Notes: generated from the letters alone by a model not told the origin. Counted from the first letter of the stretch, positions 10,708 through 21,598 are shown. The stretch: DNA of 64,000 nt from Caulochytrium protostelioides (GCA_003615045.1 ML014113.1:1-64000); one strand, 5' to 3'. Translations and numbers: made by a program.

Positions 10708-13700
10708 TTACATCTGTTGGGAGAGCGCATGTCCAAAAGCGGTTTCACTCAAGCCTCGTATAGACAGCGCGAAGCTACTCGCAACCTGCTTAAATCGGGT
10801 CAACCGTCGCGTTGTCATGAGATCTTTGAGAAACCGCTCGCGGTCCGCTGGATCACTGCGTTCGACAATCACTGGGTTGGCTAGAAACACCTGAATCGCA
10901 GCGCGCGACAGTTCGGGGTGACGTCCCGTGAATTGGAAAAGAAGTTGAGCACATCGCCCACTGATGCTGGGCGGGCTTTGCCCCAACAAACCGTTCAGAG
11001 CTGCTTCAATAGCGCCGCGTCCTAGAGGTTCCAGATAGGCTTGAAGACGTATTGACAATCGCAAATTGGGATGAAGGGTCCTGTACACAGGAGATTGAAG
11101 ATCTTCAATACCGACATTTTCCAAAGATGCAATTTGATCCAAATAGATTGTGTGGAACTTGAAGCCTGCTTCCGTAACCAGACGATCTTGTGATTGAATG
11201 GTTTGCAGAGCCAAACGGCATACCAATTGGTACAAAAGATCATCATCAACCAGGAGTAGACTGTCCTGAAAGTCAGCTATGCACGTATTGAAGAGGTTGA
11301 AAAATGCGTGGATAACATCGGGATGCTGCTCAAGCTGATAATTCTCCGTGAAACGATCCGCTGTGACCTGACAGTAATATAGAATGAAATGCTGCAGTAA
11401 TTCCATCGGGGGAACGGATTCTGAGGGACCTCTGAGGACAAGAGAGGCAGTAGATGCGTACTGGCTTAAGGTTTGATGGTGAATTAGAATCAATCTGGAT
11501 GTGAGCAAGGGGGCAGCATGGTTGAACGAGCTGTAAAGTTCAGTCAGGAGACTCGTCAGTGCTTCGAGTGGCGCCATAAAAGCAGGGTGTGGTGTTGCTG
11601 TGAGCTGATCTAAAAATTGACAAAGCGTCGTCACCAATCCTTCGTGACGAGCATACAAATGAAGAACAGCCTGCGTTGCGTGCCAGAACAGCTCGTTGAA
11701 TGGTCGCCAGAGCTGAATTCGTTCAGTCATAGCCTGCGTGTATTTTGGATCCGATTCTGCATATGGAATGTCCTCGTCCCTGATGAGCTCATCTTGCGCA
11801 TTTTGCGCTGATCGACGAATAAAACTTTTGAATCCCTCGTAATTCTGGATGAGCGACTCAATGAGAGTGGGACCTGGCAAAACCACGTTGTCAATCATAG
11901 ACTTTAGCAACGATACCTGAGCCTGGAAGATGGGCACGACGTACCGAGCTGATTCGGCATTCGAGATTTGAGCCTCGAGTGTTCCAAACACACCATTTAA
12001 ATGGGAACGCTGTGCACCTGTGAAGGTCGTCCACCGCCCGCCCAAGTAGGTGACCAAATCCGGAAGAACACGAGCAACTGCAGGGCCATTGTGCTGCGCA
12101 AAATGATCAAGCGTGATTGCAGCCTTGCCAGCGAGTTGAGGTTCTAATCCCAAGCTGGAGATTAGTAGCCGGAGCGCGCCATTCAGCGCATCAGGTGACA
12201 GCGCCTTCAATCCCTCGGCATAGGCAAGTAAGAAAGCAATCACGCTTTTTCGTAGACGCGAACAACCAGGAAGATGTGCCGTTTGATTCAGCAATTGTTC
12301 AAAGTGCGGCGGAAAAAGTCGAGAAAGCCAGGAAAGATCGTCAAGAGACAAAACGGCGTCTGAACACATGCGCAAAACTTCGAGAAACACTTCAATGCGC
12401 TTCCAGCCTGAAAACGGCTCTTCCGAAATCAATGAGTTCTGATGACTTGAATGCTCGAGAGCAAATGTTAAAGCTTCCTCAAAGCCGTTGACGCAGCGAA
12501 TAACCAGCTGGTCACGCATGACATAGAAGCAAGCTAGAATATTATCGGTGGCATCGAAGCGAAATCCAGCAAAGCTGTCTTTTTCTTGAGGACTCCAGCT
12601 GGCCCACACGCTGTGCGAAGGAAACTGAATTTTGTTGACGAAGGTGGTGATTAACTGGTCGAACAGTTCACAATGATCTGGCGACAGAAGCGACTGCCAT
12701 GTACTGACATGACGATCGATTGCTTCGCTTTCGAAGTGTTCTTGAACGGACTCTTCAAACAGATACCAAAAGGGCAAAGTGATTTCAGTGAGGTCGCGCT
12801 CAGGTGTGTATTGCTGCACAGCGGTGGTAACACTCAACATTTGCTGAATGAAATCGCGTGGTAACGTATTCAGCATATTCTCGGCCAGCTGGATGGTAAT
12901 CTCATTCCCTAAGTCGACCCAGAATGAAACAACTGCTTTCGCTTTCATCCATAACTCATCGTCATCGGTCACCATTTCGGGCTCTTCTGGCCCACGATTC
13001 CGTTCGAGACGCATGGATTGTTGCTGCGCTGCCAGATACGCGCTCACAGGCGCTTTCAGTCGAGCATGCGTTGCGAATTCAAGCCAGAATGTGAGGGAGC
13101 GCTCACTGCTTTGTAGTAACCGACGATCGGAGCAAATGACAGTCATTGTATCAAGTCCGTTGACGAGGATTTCCGAATGGGATAGCGTAGCAGAAGAAAC
13201 CATTGTACAGAGGATTTTGACAACAGGAAGATCAAGGCTTGTTTGCATCAAAGTGGATGCGAGCGCCAGGACCTCTTGGGAGAGAAGAAGCTGACCATCT
13301 TCCAACACGACATCCGGACTTGGTAAATTTTGACCAATGAAGTCTAGAATAGACTGTTTCATATCGTTCAGCGATTGCTTTAAACGCGCTCGAGTGGTCA
13401 GAGCAACATCAGCATCTAAGACCATTTCAATGATCACTTTCAGCAAGTCGGCATAGCGACACCGGAGGACTGACTGTTGCTTAGAGCTGGCAGACAACGA
13501 AGCCGCTTTTAGAGCATCAAATATGTCCGCTGCAGGATCAGACCATGGAACAGGAACCGCATGAAGATACACGGCCGCGATAACTTTTGCAAGCTTTCGA
13601 GAAACAAGCTGCGATCGTCTAACATCATGAAATGCGGACAGGAGCTGGGACAGCAGTGCCGGAATGGCTTCATGGGCAATATCGCACCATCGATGCGTGA

Positions 13701-13959
13701 TGCCGTGCTCCAAAAAAAAAGCACCGTAAAATTGAAGGTGGGTTTGAGAGCGGTCTAGTAACTCGTGACCCAAAGCCAGCCAGTTCGGCGCCGTTTGAGC
13801 ACAATTGAGCAGCTGGCGTTGCAAAGCATCACGGTCTATAGACTGGTCATACCCTGCTTGGGGCGCATAGAGTTGTGTAACCAGTTGTGACACCCAATCA
13901 GAGGAAACGTAGGTCAGGTCTGCCGCCCCAGCAGGGAGCGGCGAGGTTAATGTTGACAT
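10708..13959 (-). CDS. Karyopherin-beta, importin-13/Kap122-like
   Basis: Single-exon protein of 1083 aa from ATG 13959. It is all-helical and HEAT-repeat-like throughout. The N-terminal third has the importin-13/transportin-3/Kap122 arrangement: Q-F-Y-G-A-F-F-L at about residue 76, standing in for the usual Q-Y-F-G-A block, then repeated leucine-rich helices. A W-x-D/F-R-x-D-A-T-D segment sits near the middle. Length is close to yeast Kap122/Pdr6 (about 1080 aa) and longer than human importin-13. Members carry cargo through nuclear pores under Ran control (established for the family). Which of Kap122, importin-13 or transportin-3 it matches best needs a tree; I favour Kap122 on length. Confidence 0.7.
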   Translation of the reverse strand: MSTLTSPLPAGAADLTYVSSDWVSQLVTQLYAPQAGYDQSIDRDALQRQLLNCAQTAPNWLALGHELLDRSQTHLQFYGAFFLEHGITHRWCDIAHEAIPALLSQLLSAFHDVRRSQLVSRKLAKVIAAVYLHAVPVPWSDPAADIFDALKAASLSASSKQQSVLRCRYADLLKVIIEMVLDADVALTTRARLKQSLNDMKQSILDFIGQNLPSPDVVLEDGQLLLSQEVLALASTLMQTSLDLPVVKILCTMVSSATLSHSEILVNGLDTMTVICSDRRLLQSSERSLTFWLEFATHARLKAPVSAYLAAQQQSMRLERNRGPEEPEMVTDDDELWMKAKAVVSFWVDLGNEITIQLAENMLNTLPRDFIQQMLSVTTAVQQYTPERDLTEITLPFWYLFEESVQEHFESEAIDRHVSTWQSLLSPDHCELFDQLITTFVNKIQFPSHSVWASWSPQEKDSFAGFRFDATDNILACFYVMRDQLVIRCVNGFEEALTFALEHSSHQNSLISEEPFSGWKRIEVFLEVLRMCSDAVLSLDDLSWLSRLFPPHFEQLLNQTAHLPGCSRLRKSVIAFLLAYAEGLKALSPDALNGALRLLISSLGLEPQLAGKAAITLDHFAQHNGPAVARVLPDLVTYLGGRWTTFTGAQRSHLNGVFGTLEAQISNAESARYVVPIFQAQVSLLKSMIDNVVLPGPTLIESLIQNYEGFKSFIRRSAQNAQDELIRDEDIPYAESDPKYTQAMTERIQLWRPFNELFWHATQAVLHLYARHEGLVTTLCQFLDQLTATPHPAFMAPLEALTSLLTELYSSFNHAAPLLTSRLILIHHQTLSQYASTASLVLRGPSESVPPMELLQHFILYYCQVTADRFTENYQLEQHPDVIHAFFNLFNTCIADFQDSLLLVDDDLLYQLVCRLALQTIQSQDRLVTEAGFKFHTIYLDQIASLENVGIEDLQSPVYRTLHPNLRLSIRLQAYLEPLGRGAIEAALNGLLGQSPPSISGRCAQLLFQFTGRHPELSRAAIQVFLANPVIVERSDPADRERFLKDLMTTRRLTRFKQVASSFALSIRGLSETAFGHALSQQM

Positions 13960-14040
13960 AAGCGAGGTCGTCCGGCGGCAAGAGGGTGCAGAGATTTAAA
14001 AGACAACGTCCACTTGGAGATGCAAACTGGCAAAACGGCT

Positions 14041-14180
14041 AAGCGTCGTAGGCCTGATGGGTGAGGCCAGGCAGCGTTGGATGTTCCAGGCGACGTTAAA
14101 GTCGCGGTCCACACACTTGCAATTGATGGATTTACACCCCAGCAAACTACAGCATCCCTGTGCCGGCTCCGCACTTGAGG
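14041..14180 (-). mobile_element. Fanzor/TnpB-type remnant, copy C (divergent)
   Basis: The minus-strand frame reads L-L-G-C-K-S-I-N-C-K-C-V-D-R-D-F-N-V-A-W followed by N-I-Q-R-C-L-A-S. This is the best-preserved RuvC-III motif of the window (D-R-D-F-N-V-A-W-N-I), with two closely spaced Cys before it that look like the second half of a zinc finger. It diverges from the other copies downstream of R-C-L-A and lacks their tail. It sits about 80 bp upstream of the karyopherin start codon, in the same orientation. The remainder of 13960-14739 holds only the short tandem repeat at 14345-14389. Confidence 0.7.
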
Positions 14181-14344
14181 ACTGAACCGGCTTGCTTAAA
14201 TCAGCCGCATGTCGCGCTTCGGTGGCTTGCTACGCTTTGGTCCTTCCATAGACATTTGAGGCCTATGCCCCGCCACTTCCACCTCACCACCGTCCTCGGG
14301 GCGTGTTGCGGCGTGTTACTTGGGCCAGTACTTTTTCTTGACTT

Positions 14345-14389
14345 TTGACTTATTGAGTGTTGACTTATTGAATGTTGATTTATTGTATG
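14345..14389. repeat. 15-bp tandem repeat, three units
   Basis: Three consecutive imperfect units of TTGACTTATTGAGTG, changing to TTGACTTATTGAATG and TTGATTTATTGTATG, lie upstream of the dynactin gene. Confidence 0.85.
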
Positions 14390-14739
14390 TTGAATCATGG
14401 GCGAGGACGTGTCAGGTCGTGTGTTCACACTGTAACCGCTAAAATCGCAGTAGATGGATCGGCCGTTCCCTCCTGACTCCTTTTGACCTTTCCGCTTTGC
14501 TAAAATTATATAGCTGGAGTTGCTTCCGGCTTTTCCCCGGCACGGCCGCGATAAACACTGATAGATAAACACTGGAGAGATCGATCTGCGACACAGACCA
14601 TGAAAGCTGAAAGTTAGCAAAGCGTTTTCTAATTGCCGTCACAAGTCCAGTTGTTTCGTACCAGTTGTTTCTGGCTCCAACCCCGAGGATAGTATTTCTC
14701 TCCTCTCAGTCTCTTATCACCGGTACTTTGCGCTTCACA

Positions 14740-17700
14740 ATGGGTGATTACAATACCCTCTTGGATTTGATCGGGCCTGGAGTCCGTATCCGCGCTCGAG
14801 GATCGGAAGGCACTGTTCGTTACGTTGGTGAAACAGAGTTTGCGCCTGGTATCTGGGTTGGTCTGGATCTGGATGAAGCGAGTGGTAAGAACGATGGCAG
14901 TGTCCAAGGTTTCCGGTACTTTGATGCTCGACCGAGCCATGGGCTATTCATTCGTCTCAACACGATCCAAAAGATCATCAGTTTTCCGGAAGATCTGCGC
15001 GTCGATCCTCAGTTAGTGCATGCCTTCAATGAAGAACAGCAGCGCATCGAGCGGCGATCCAGCAACATCAGCAATGCTGAAAGGCCACCAAGCTATTTGC
15101 AGCGAGCAACTTCTGGCATCGTGGCGTCTCCTGGAAACACGATTTTCCCGGCTAGGCCCACCAGTGCCGCTTCGAGCCGGTCAAGTACATACGGAACGGC
15201 GCGACCGAACCTCGCACGTACATCGCCCACCAGCCGTATTCTGTCAGCTCGTTCGGTTCGCCCCCGTAAGCCTGACTATTCACCGCCGGCCACTTCGGTC
15301 ATCTCATCTCGCCCAAGTTCGCCGACGGCGTCTCGCAGTGAATTGATTCACTCGAAACAGAACCCGGACCGCCCTCTATCTGAAACGTCCTCGACGCGTC
15401 GACAATCGTTGATCCATTCATCGGCCACTAGTGGGCTGAACGCGCGAGTCTTGGAACCTACGATGTCCCTTAGCCGAAAAAAGGGCGATGAAGTTCTAGC
15501 TGTACATGGCGCCCATCCTCCAGCCTTCCGTTCAAAAACTGATCCTAACCAAATCACGGTGGCTGCTGATGCTTCCTCTATAGTTGTTGATCAACTTAGC
15601 ATCAAAACCTCGGCTGCACTACCGTTAGAGCATTCGGAACAGGTGTCTTCAGGCAATACAGAGGCATCAGCTCGCGACGACGTCAAAACGACGTATGAAG
15701 CACAGATTGTCTCTCTTCAGCAACAAATCTCAAACTATCAGCTGGCCCATGACACACTCGATCAAAAACTAAAAGCCGCTTTAGGTGCTGCTGCTAACGC
15801 TGAAGCTGTCGTTTTGAGTCTCGGAGAGGTTATCCGTGCAAGCAACTTGGGAGACTTCTCTGAACCCATGGCTGAGAGGGATATACGAAATCTCGACTTG
15901 AATGAGAATCCATCAGAGAAGCTGTCGACGAGTGAATTCCAACCTTCTGATTTGTCTCAGACGAAGATTGAGAGCGCTAGCCTTAGGAAAACCCATGTAC
16001 TGCTCCATACTTGTGCCGAAAATTTGCAGATGCAATGTGGGCGACAGCTCTCCGCGCTTCAAATACTTCGGAAGGACGTCCATCAGCTTATACGTGCTCT
16101 ACACGAACGTGGAGATCGTCCGGGGCAGCGAAATGACTCTTCCGAAATCTCGGAGTCTCTAGAATTCGAGCGCCTGCAGCACGCAAATGCCGATCTACAG
16201 CAAAATTTTGATAAAACACTGTGCAGTACTGCTGATTTGCAGCGAAATTGTGATACGGCGCGGAATACTTTGTCGGAGATTCAAGCCAGTCATGCGTTGC
16301 AAGAAGCAGAAGCGGTGGCCACTATCCGTCGCTTAGAAAATGACATTGCCGATTATCAAAGCCGGATCGCTGGTCTCGAACACCAACTGAGCCATGCTGG
16401 AAGCAATGATCGGCTGCAGCAAGCTATGGATGCTTTGGAAATGGTGACACTCGACAAAGAAGTGGCCGAAGAGCGAGCGTTAACATACCGAGAAGAGCTG
16501 ATCGAAGTTCGAGACAAGCTAGCAGATATCACTTTGCAGCGTGATATTATGCAAAAAAATCAGCAGCTCTACTTTGAATCAAGTGACAATGACTTCTCCA
16601 ACGATCTCAAGCCGAGCACAATGTTAAGACGAATGCATGATTTAGAGCAACAGAATACGCAGCTTCGTGTCGCCTTACTTCGACTTCGCAATTTTTCCAT
16701 GGCAGCTTCGATCACCAGTCAATCTTCCCAGCTTAGCAATGCCGTTCAGGAAAACGAAAAGCTGCGCACACAAGTCGCTGAGCTCATGCAAAATGTTGAT
16801 GCTGCACGTTCATCGGACAGCATCATCACCAACTTGACTGACAAACAAATGCAGCTTGGAGAGCGAATTGATTATCTGATGCAGGAGCGTCAGTCGCTTT
16901 TGACGACATGCAGTCTGAGCGAACAGCTTATTCAATGTCATGCGCTCGTTGAAAAAGAACTTCATCACGAACTTGCTCACCGTGACTATCTTCTGAAGAT
17001 GGTTCTTCGGCGGTACAAGGAGCTGCAAGAATGCAACCGTGTCTTGAAGCGGACTCTCCTTGAATATCGTGAGCAAGCTCAGCTGCACCAGCGTCATCAC
17101 GCCAAGGATCATCATTCAAGTTCACGTGAGGCTGGCGAAACTGTTCAGCAACTCATTGCTATGCAGCGTAAAAATGATCTACTTCGTCACGAAGTGGCTA
17201 AATCTGGACTCGAAGTTGAGTCCATGGCGAAAGCGTCCCGCAATTCGTTGCTGGATGCTTCACTTTCGTCCAGTCATTGCCGATCACTTGAGCTGCACAA
17301 CCAACTAATGATACGTCTCATCCCAGCTGCGGCACACCAAGAAACGGCCCAGAATCTATCCAACCTGATTGACTGCGAATTGGCGCGCCTTCAATGTGGT
17401 GATTTGATTCGGTTCACGACCCAATCCTTGGCATGCACGCCGTTCTCTTCACATCTCGATGATAGCTCTCTGCTAACCAACACTGGAGTCTGTATCACTT
17501 CTGCGCATGCCAGATATTGCCTTTACGCTCTTGGGCGCTACTTGACTTGCATCTTGAGTGGCATGACACTCTGCGACGATAAAGGCCTTACACAGATGAT
17601 GAAACGAATGTCTTTCTCTCAACATTGTCTTTGCAAACTCGGCCATCTTGCCCATGCTCTCAAGTCCGAGTCATATGCTACTGTGGTGAGCATGACGACG

Positions 17701-19569
17701 GAGATTGAATCCTTGGTCACCCAGTTATCCCGGTTCTGGCAAGAAAGTTTCTTGGATTTGTGCCATGAGGGTGATGGACATCCTGAGTTCAGGGCATCCA
17801 TCACTCAGCTTAATGTGCGCATGCTATGGCAGCACCTGACCGAGAGTGCTCGTTACATCTCTACGACCGGGAAATATCTCCATGACTTGATGGGCTCTCT
17901 AAATATGGTCGCCGACTCGCGTCGCGAGCATCAGCGTTGGTATAATCTTGCCAACGAAATCCACCGCGCAGCTCAGCGGCTTTCTCATCACTTCGCAATT
18001 TGTCCAGATGAAGACGGTACATTGAATACTCTTCTTCCCAACACTTTGGAGGCAACCAGTGTGCCAGATCGTCACGTCACCAGCCTGAAAGACATGGTTG
18101 TCAACATGGTGAGGGAGTGCAAGGAAATGCGTCACTTTGTCGCTGGCACTCTTCGACTGGTTCATGTCATTGTTTACAGCTCCCTTCCGCAGACTTCAGA
18201 GGATCCAGACAAAACAGAATCTAAGGTCCCGGAAAATTCCGACTTGGAAGTGGGTGCCCTCTTTTCTATGGGCATGCGGATCGTTGAAACCCTCTCACAA
18301 ATGAACGGTACAGTGCCGGCATGGCGACCTGATGCCGATGCGAGTCCCGTTGAACGGCCTCCTGGTGCGACTGACTGTATCGCTGCTAAGCTTACCGACG
18401 ACAAATCAGCTTGGTCTACCGTTGCTAAGCATTGGCAGCAGACATTTTCGACCAATCTTGATTTAAATCAGCGTGTGAAAGGCCAAGAAGCACATATTGT
18501 CAAGTTGCTGACACAGATGCGCAACCAAACCGATGAAGTTCAGCGCGAGCAGCTCAAAAATAGTATGTTAGCAGCCAAGCTTGATGCGTACCAAAAAGAT
18601 GCGCTGCTTAATGCAACATTGAAAGAGGAGCTGGAACGAACCAAAAAAGAAGAGGCTGTTTTCCGTAATGCCTTAGCGTCGCTGTATACCGATCTGCAAC
18701 AATTGGAAGCTGAAAATGATGAGCTGAAAAGCCAGGTGCTCCGACTTGATGCTGCTCATGGCCACGAGCGTGCTGCGCTCTGCATAACGAGCACTGTCAC
18801 AGGCCATCAAACACTCACTCCCCAGAATCGCACGATGATGGCTAGTATGACGGCGGCTGGTCATCAAAACTTCAGCGCTGTTCTGCAGGAAGACAAATTC
18901 ATTCAAGAGGCGGTGGATGCTGGGTTCACGTCTTCACCTTCCTCTCAAATCGTCGCGAAGGCTGATGCGGATCACGTACTGCAGGGAGATAGGATCGCTA
19001 GTCTTTTGCATGCGATCAATTTCCTCCGCGTTGAGAATGCACGTCTTAAGTCTCTTCGTCTCAGTCATTTTGGACGCTCGCTGGCTGTGCCTTCCTCTTT
19101 GAAGCTGTCGGCTCAACATAGTGCACAGAAGACTTTAGTCAAAGACGAGCCCACTGATCTGAAACGTGACATTCAGTCTACCTTGGCAGCATCCCAAGTG
19201 GTTAGCCTAGCTGCAATGAGCGCGAAATCGAATAGCTCTGAGTCTAGAGGTCTTCATGCCGCCGGTCATGTACCGATTCTGCCGACATCGAGGCAGCGCA
19301 TCAAATTTCAGATCCAGTCTGAGATACGGAAGGTGGACCAAATCGTAGCCTTAGCTCCAACGCGTTGCCGTAAGTTGCAGCCCTATCACACCCCTTCGAT
19401 TACCACCGGCTCCACGAAGTCTTTTGCAAATCCTGTAGTACTTGGTCTGATCCGTTTTCCCGGTGCGAGTTTTGCTGCAGGCGAAGAGACGCGTCGCCAA
19501 GTCGTGCTGAACAATATCAGGGATTTGGAATCCTTCATTCCGTTTGCGCCATCTCTTCAAGCCCACTGA
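14740..19569 (+). CDS. DCTN1: Dynactin subunit 1 (p150-Glued)
   Basis: Single-exon protein of 1609 aa from the ATG at 14740; the open frame extends upstream but without an ATG. Residues about 12-85 form a CAP-Gly domain with G-T-V-R-Y-V-G, W-V-G-L-D-L-D-E and the signature G-K-N-D-G-S-V-Q-G. A basic Ser/Thr/Pro/Arg-rich linker follows to about residue 310, then long coiled coils. A central Cys/Leu-rich globular part (about 840-1090) fits the dynactin p150 domain, and a second coiled coil (about 1270-1370) precedes a C-terminal tail. p150-Glued is the dynein- and microtubule-binding arm of dynactin. At 1609 aa it is somewhat longer than animal p150 (about 1280), mainly through extended coiled coils and linker. 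Confidence 0.88.
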   Translation: MGDYNTLLDLIGPGVRIRARGSEGTVRYVGETEFAPGIWVGLDLDEASGKNDGSVQGFRYFDARPSHGLFIRLNTIQKIISFPEDLRVDPQLVHAFNEEQQRIERRSSNISNAERPPSYLQRATSGIVASPGNTIFPARPTSAASSRSSTYGTARPNLARTSPTSRILSARSVRPRKPDYSPPATSVISSRPSSPTASRSELIHSKQNPDRPLSETSSTRRQSLIHSSATSGLNARVLEPTMSLSRKKGDEVLAVHGAHPPAFRSKTDPNQITVAADASSIVVDQLSIKTSAALPLEHSEQVSSGNTEASARDDVKTTYEAQIVSLQQQISNYQLAHDTLDQKLKAALGAAANAEAVVLSLGEVIRASNLGDFSEPMAERDIRNLDLNENPSEKLSTSEFQPSDLSQTKIESASLRKTHVLLHTCAENLQMQCGRQLSALQILRKDVHQLIRALHERGDRPGQRNDSSEISESLEFERLQHANADLQQNFDKTLCSTADLQRNCDTARNTLSEIQASHALQEAEAVATIRRLENDIADYQSRIAGLEHQLSHAGSNDRLQQAMDALEMVTLDKEVAEERALTYREELIEVRDKLADITLQRDIMQKNQQLYFESSDNDFSNDLKPSTMLRRMHDLEQQNTQLRVALLRLRNFSMAASITSQSSQLSNAVQENEKLRTQVAELMQNVDAARSSDSIITNLTDKQMQLGERIDYLMQERQSLLTTCSLSEQLIQCHALVEKELHHELAHRDYLLKMVLRRYKELQECNRVLKRTLLEYREQAQLHQRHHAKDHHSSSREAGETVQQLIAMQRKNDLLRHEVAKSGLEVESMAKASRNSLLDASLSSSHCRSLELHNQLMIRLIPAAAHQETAQNLSNLIDCELARLQCGDLIRFTTQSLACTPFSSHLDDSSLLTNTGVCITSAHARYCLYALGRYLTCILSGMTLCDDKGLTQMMKRMSFSQHCLCKLGHLAHALKSESYATVVSMTTEIESLVTQLSRFWQESFLDLCHEGDGHPEFRASITQLNVRMLWQHLTESARYISTTGKYLHDLMGSLNMVADSRREHQRWYNLANEIHRAAQRLSHHFAICPDEDGTLNTLLPNTLEATSVPDRHVTSLKDMVVNMVRECKEMRHFVAGTLRLVHVIVYSSLPQTSEDPDKTESKVPENSDLEVGALFSMGMRIVETLSQMNGTVPAWRPDADASPVERPPGATDCIAAKLTDDKSAWSTVAKHWQQTFSTNLDLNQRVKGQEAHIVKLLTQMRNQTDEVQREQLKNSMLAAKLDAYQKDALLNATLKEELERTKKEEAVFRNALASLYTDLQQLEAENDELKSQVLRLDAAHGHERAALCITSTVTGHQTLTPQNRTMMASMTAAGHQNFSAVLQEDKFIQEAVDAGFTSSPSSQIVAKADADHVLQGDRIASLLHAINFLRVENARLKSLRLSHFGRSLAVPSSLKLSAQHSAQKTLVKDEPTDLKRDIQSTLAASQVVSLAAMSAKSNSSESRGLHAAGHVPILPTSRQRIKFQIQSEIRKVDQIVALAPTRCRKLQPYHTPSITTGSTKSFANPVVLGLIRFPGASFAAGEETRRQVVLNNIRDLESFIPFAPSLQAH

Positions 19570-19852
19570 TGTGCCGCGAGGGTAAAAGGTGTTTCTTTGA
19601 ATTCACGTTACATCTACGCGTTTCGAGTGACCTCTTCAAGCGACCTCTCGTCGCAACAACGCCTTTTGTGCAGACTTGGAGTAAATTTTACATTTATACC
19701 GAGTCAAAGCCTGGCACTGAGAACATATAGCCATGGATTGGTCATGCCTCCCACTAGATGTATAGTCAGTGCAGAGATGTACAGTTGATTGCCCAGTAAT
19801 TGGATAGTACAATTGCAACCAGCGGTGATATCGGAAAATGCGTCTTACTATG

Positions 19853-20983
19853 CTACGAGATTGATATTGCATTATGGAAGGACGGCGCGGGAGTTATAGT
19901 AGTTGTAGCCTGACCACAACGCATGCAGAGCGCTTTCGGATTACGCATCAAACTTGATTGGATGCAGTAGTAACAGTAGAAGTGACCACAATCCATGGCG
20001 TATGGTAATTTGATCTGGACATCTGATTCTCCACGTTCCATGCAGATCGGACAGATGTGTTTTGGTAAATGTAGCCGAGATCGCGGCCGCCACATAAATG
20101 ACATTTTTGGGATCACGCTGAACCGACGGATCAGAGGCAATGTTACCAATAAAAATTCGGTGATGGTCTGCCAAACAAGTTGGCGATTCATGTATTCAAA
20201 GCTGATGAAGCGTTCCACCGACAGAGATCGATAAACCATCCGCATTCCCAAGAAACGCTCCAACACGGAGTAATATCGTCCATCTCTCAAAAACATGAGT
20301 CGGTTGAGCAAAACGGCCAAGTTAAACATCCTTTCACTAAGAATCATCACTTTCCACAGTCTTTGTTTCGACATGTGAAGGCGCAACGCGGCGATGCGGC
20401 GACTTATAGTAGCCTTCAGACGGGTGGTGGGAGGCTGATTTGTCGATGCGTCAAGAGTGGAGGGAGTGCTCGATGAAGACGTGTTGTCGGGATCACGTGA
20501 CAAATGTGATAAGGTGCGATTCCAACCAACAGGCAATATGACGGAAAAAAGAAAATACATCAGTTTCGTTTTCCCGCTAAGCGGCGGTGAAATTCTTCTC
20601 AGGGGTGTCTCAGCGCCCACGTTTTTCACACTGGTGGTCGCCGAAGGGCGGGTCATCTGGATGTAAACCAAATTTTCAATCTTCATTCCGTATGTTGCAC
20701 CGGTCCGAAATAAGGTTGTGTGAATCAGTAAAGCCTTGGTCACAGCTTTGATTTCATTTGAGTATTGGGTGCGGATCTGCGGGTGCCATGACGATAGTAG
20801 TTTGAGAATTGAACCAGATATGATGCCAACAAGCTCATCATCTAAGACGTGCGCATCGATTTGATTGACGCGGGAGATGATCGCTGACACCAGCTGCTGA
20901 CTGAGCGGTATATGCCCTGATCGAGTTACACCGCGGTCCCATGGTGTCTTGCTCGACTCGTCAGCAGGGTCACAAATCATCAT
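19853..20983 (-). CDS. PEX2: Peroxisome biogenesis factor 2 (RING E3 ligase PEX2)
   Basis: The 376-aa protein carries a C-terminal RING at about residues 311-358: C-P-I-C, then C-G-H-F-Y-C-Y-Y-C-I and C-M-R-C-G. The N-terminal part has the peroxin-specific R-V-N-Q-I-D-A-H-V-L-D-D-E-L segment, and hydrophobic helices occupy the middle. PEX2, PEX10 and PEX12 form the peroxisomal membrane ubiquitin ligase that recycles the PEX5 receptor (established). The ATG at 20983 lies 37 residues upstream of the conserved R-V-N-Q block. The gene converges with dynactin p150 (283-bp gap), and its 5' side faces the first 447-bp repeat. Confidence 0.9.
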   Translation of the reverse strand: MMICDPADESSKTPWDRGVTRSGHIPLSQQLVSAIISRVNQIDAHVLDDELVGIISGSILKLLSSWHPQIRTQYSNEIKAVTKALLIHTTLFRTGATYGMKIENLVYIQMTRPSATTSVKNVGAETPLRRISPPLSGKTKLMYFLFSVILPVGWNRTLSHLSRDPDNTSSSSTPSTLDASTNQPPTTRLKATISRRIAALRLHMSKQRLWKVMILSERMFNLAVLLNRLMFLRDGRYYSVLERFLGMRMVYRSLSVERFISFEYMNRQLVWQTITEFLLVTLPLIRRFSVIPKMSFMWRPRSRLHLPKHICPICMERGESDVQIKLPYAMDCGHFYCYYCIQSSLMRNPKALCMRCGQATTTITPAPSFHNAISIS

Positions 20984-21151
20984 GATCTCTTTTCATGTGA
21001 ACCATGAGGGCCACACAGTGTTTCTGTATAACCTCAACAGAAGCTATCCGTTTTGGCATCGGTGGGCTGTGGAAGTTTAAAGGCGAAAAAAAGACACTTG
21101 TCAGGCGGCTGCTAAAGAATATTAAGGGTCTAGTGTAGAATTCCGTGTTCA

Positions 21152-21598
21152 CACATTGACTGTTGCAGCGGCTGGCTAATTATCTCTGTGGTTGATAGAC
21201 CCTTGTATGGTGAGTGTTCCGTCGATTATCTGTCGTCTATTAGTCCGGGCAGGAGCCCGATTCGTACAGTTTACGCGTCACCAGCAGGCCACTATGACCG
21301 ACAGACAAAAACGGTAAAAGTAATGGCCGCGCCACATTAACGGCCCCACCGCCGCTACTCGCGACACCAGATGTGCGGCAAGGATGACACGCTGGCGGCT
21401 GGTTGCATCCAGGAGACGAGTGAGGTCGCGTCGACGATACGGACGGTCTGCCCGGCCGAGGGCGCCGTCCTCGTGGTCACTGCCAGCATGGTTTCCAGCA
21501 TGATGAGACTGGAGGTCACGTGTCAGATGCAGTCGGGATCCGAGTTGCTGAGGTCGGCTTCGCGACGCTACAGCGTACTCGCGGCAGCGCTGGCGAGC
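21152..21598 (+). repeat. 447-bp direct repeat, copy 1
   Basis: This segment recurs at 23116-23562 with the same length; by eye I find one difference (T versus C in GCTGGC[T/C]AAT near the start). It begins CACATTGACTGTTGCAGCGG and ends GCAGCGCTGGCGAGC. The first third is AT-moderate and the rest GC-rich. The only sizeable open frame in it (from M-C-G-K-D-D-T-L-A-A) has no recognisable motif. I find no terminal inverted repeat, no TG/CA ends and no target-site duplication. It could be a solo LTR, a non-autonomous element or a segmental duplicate. Confidence 0.9.
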
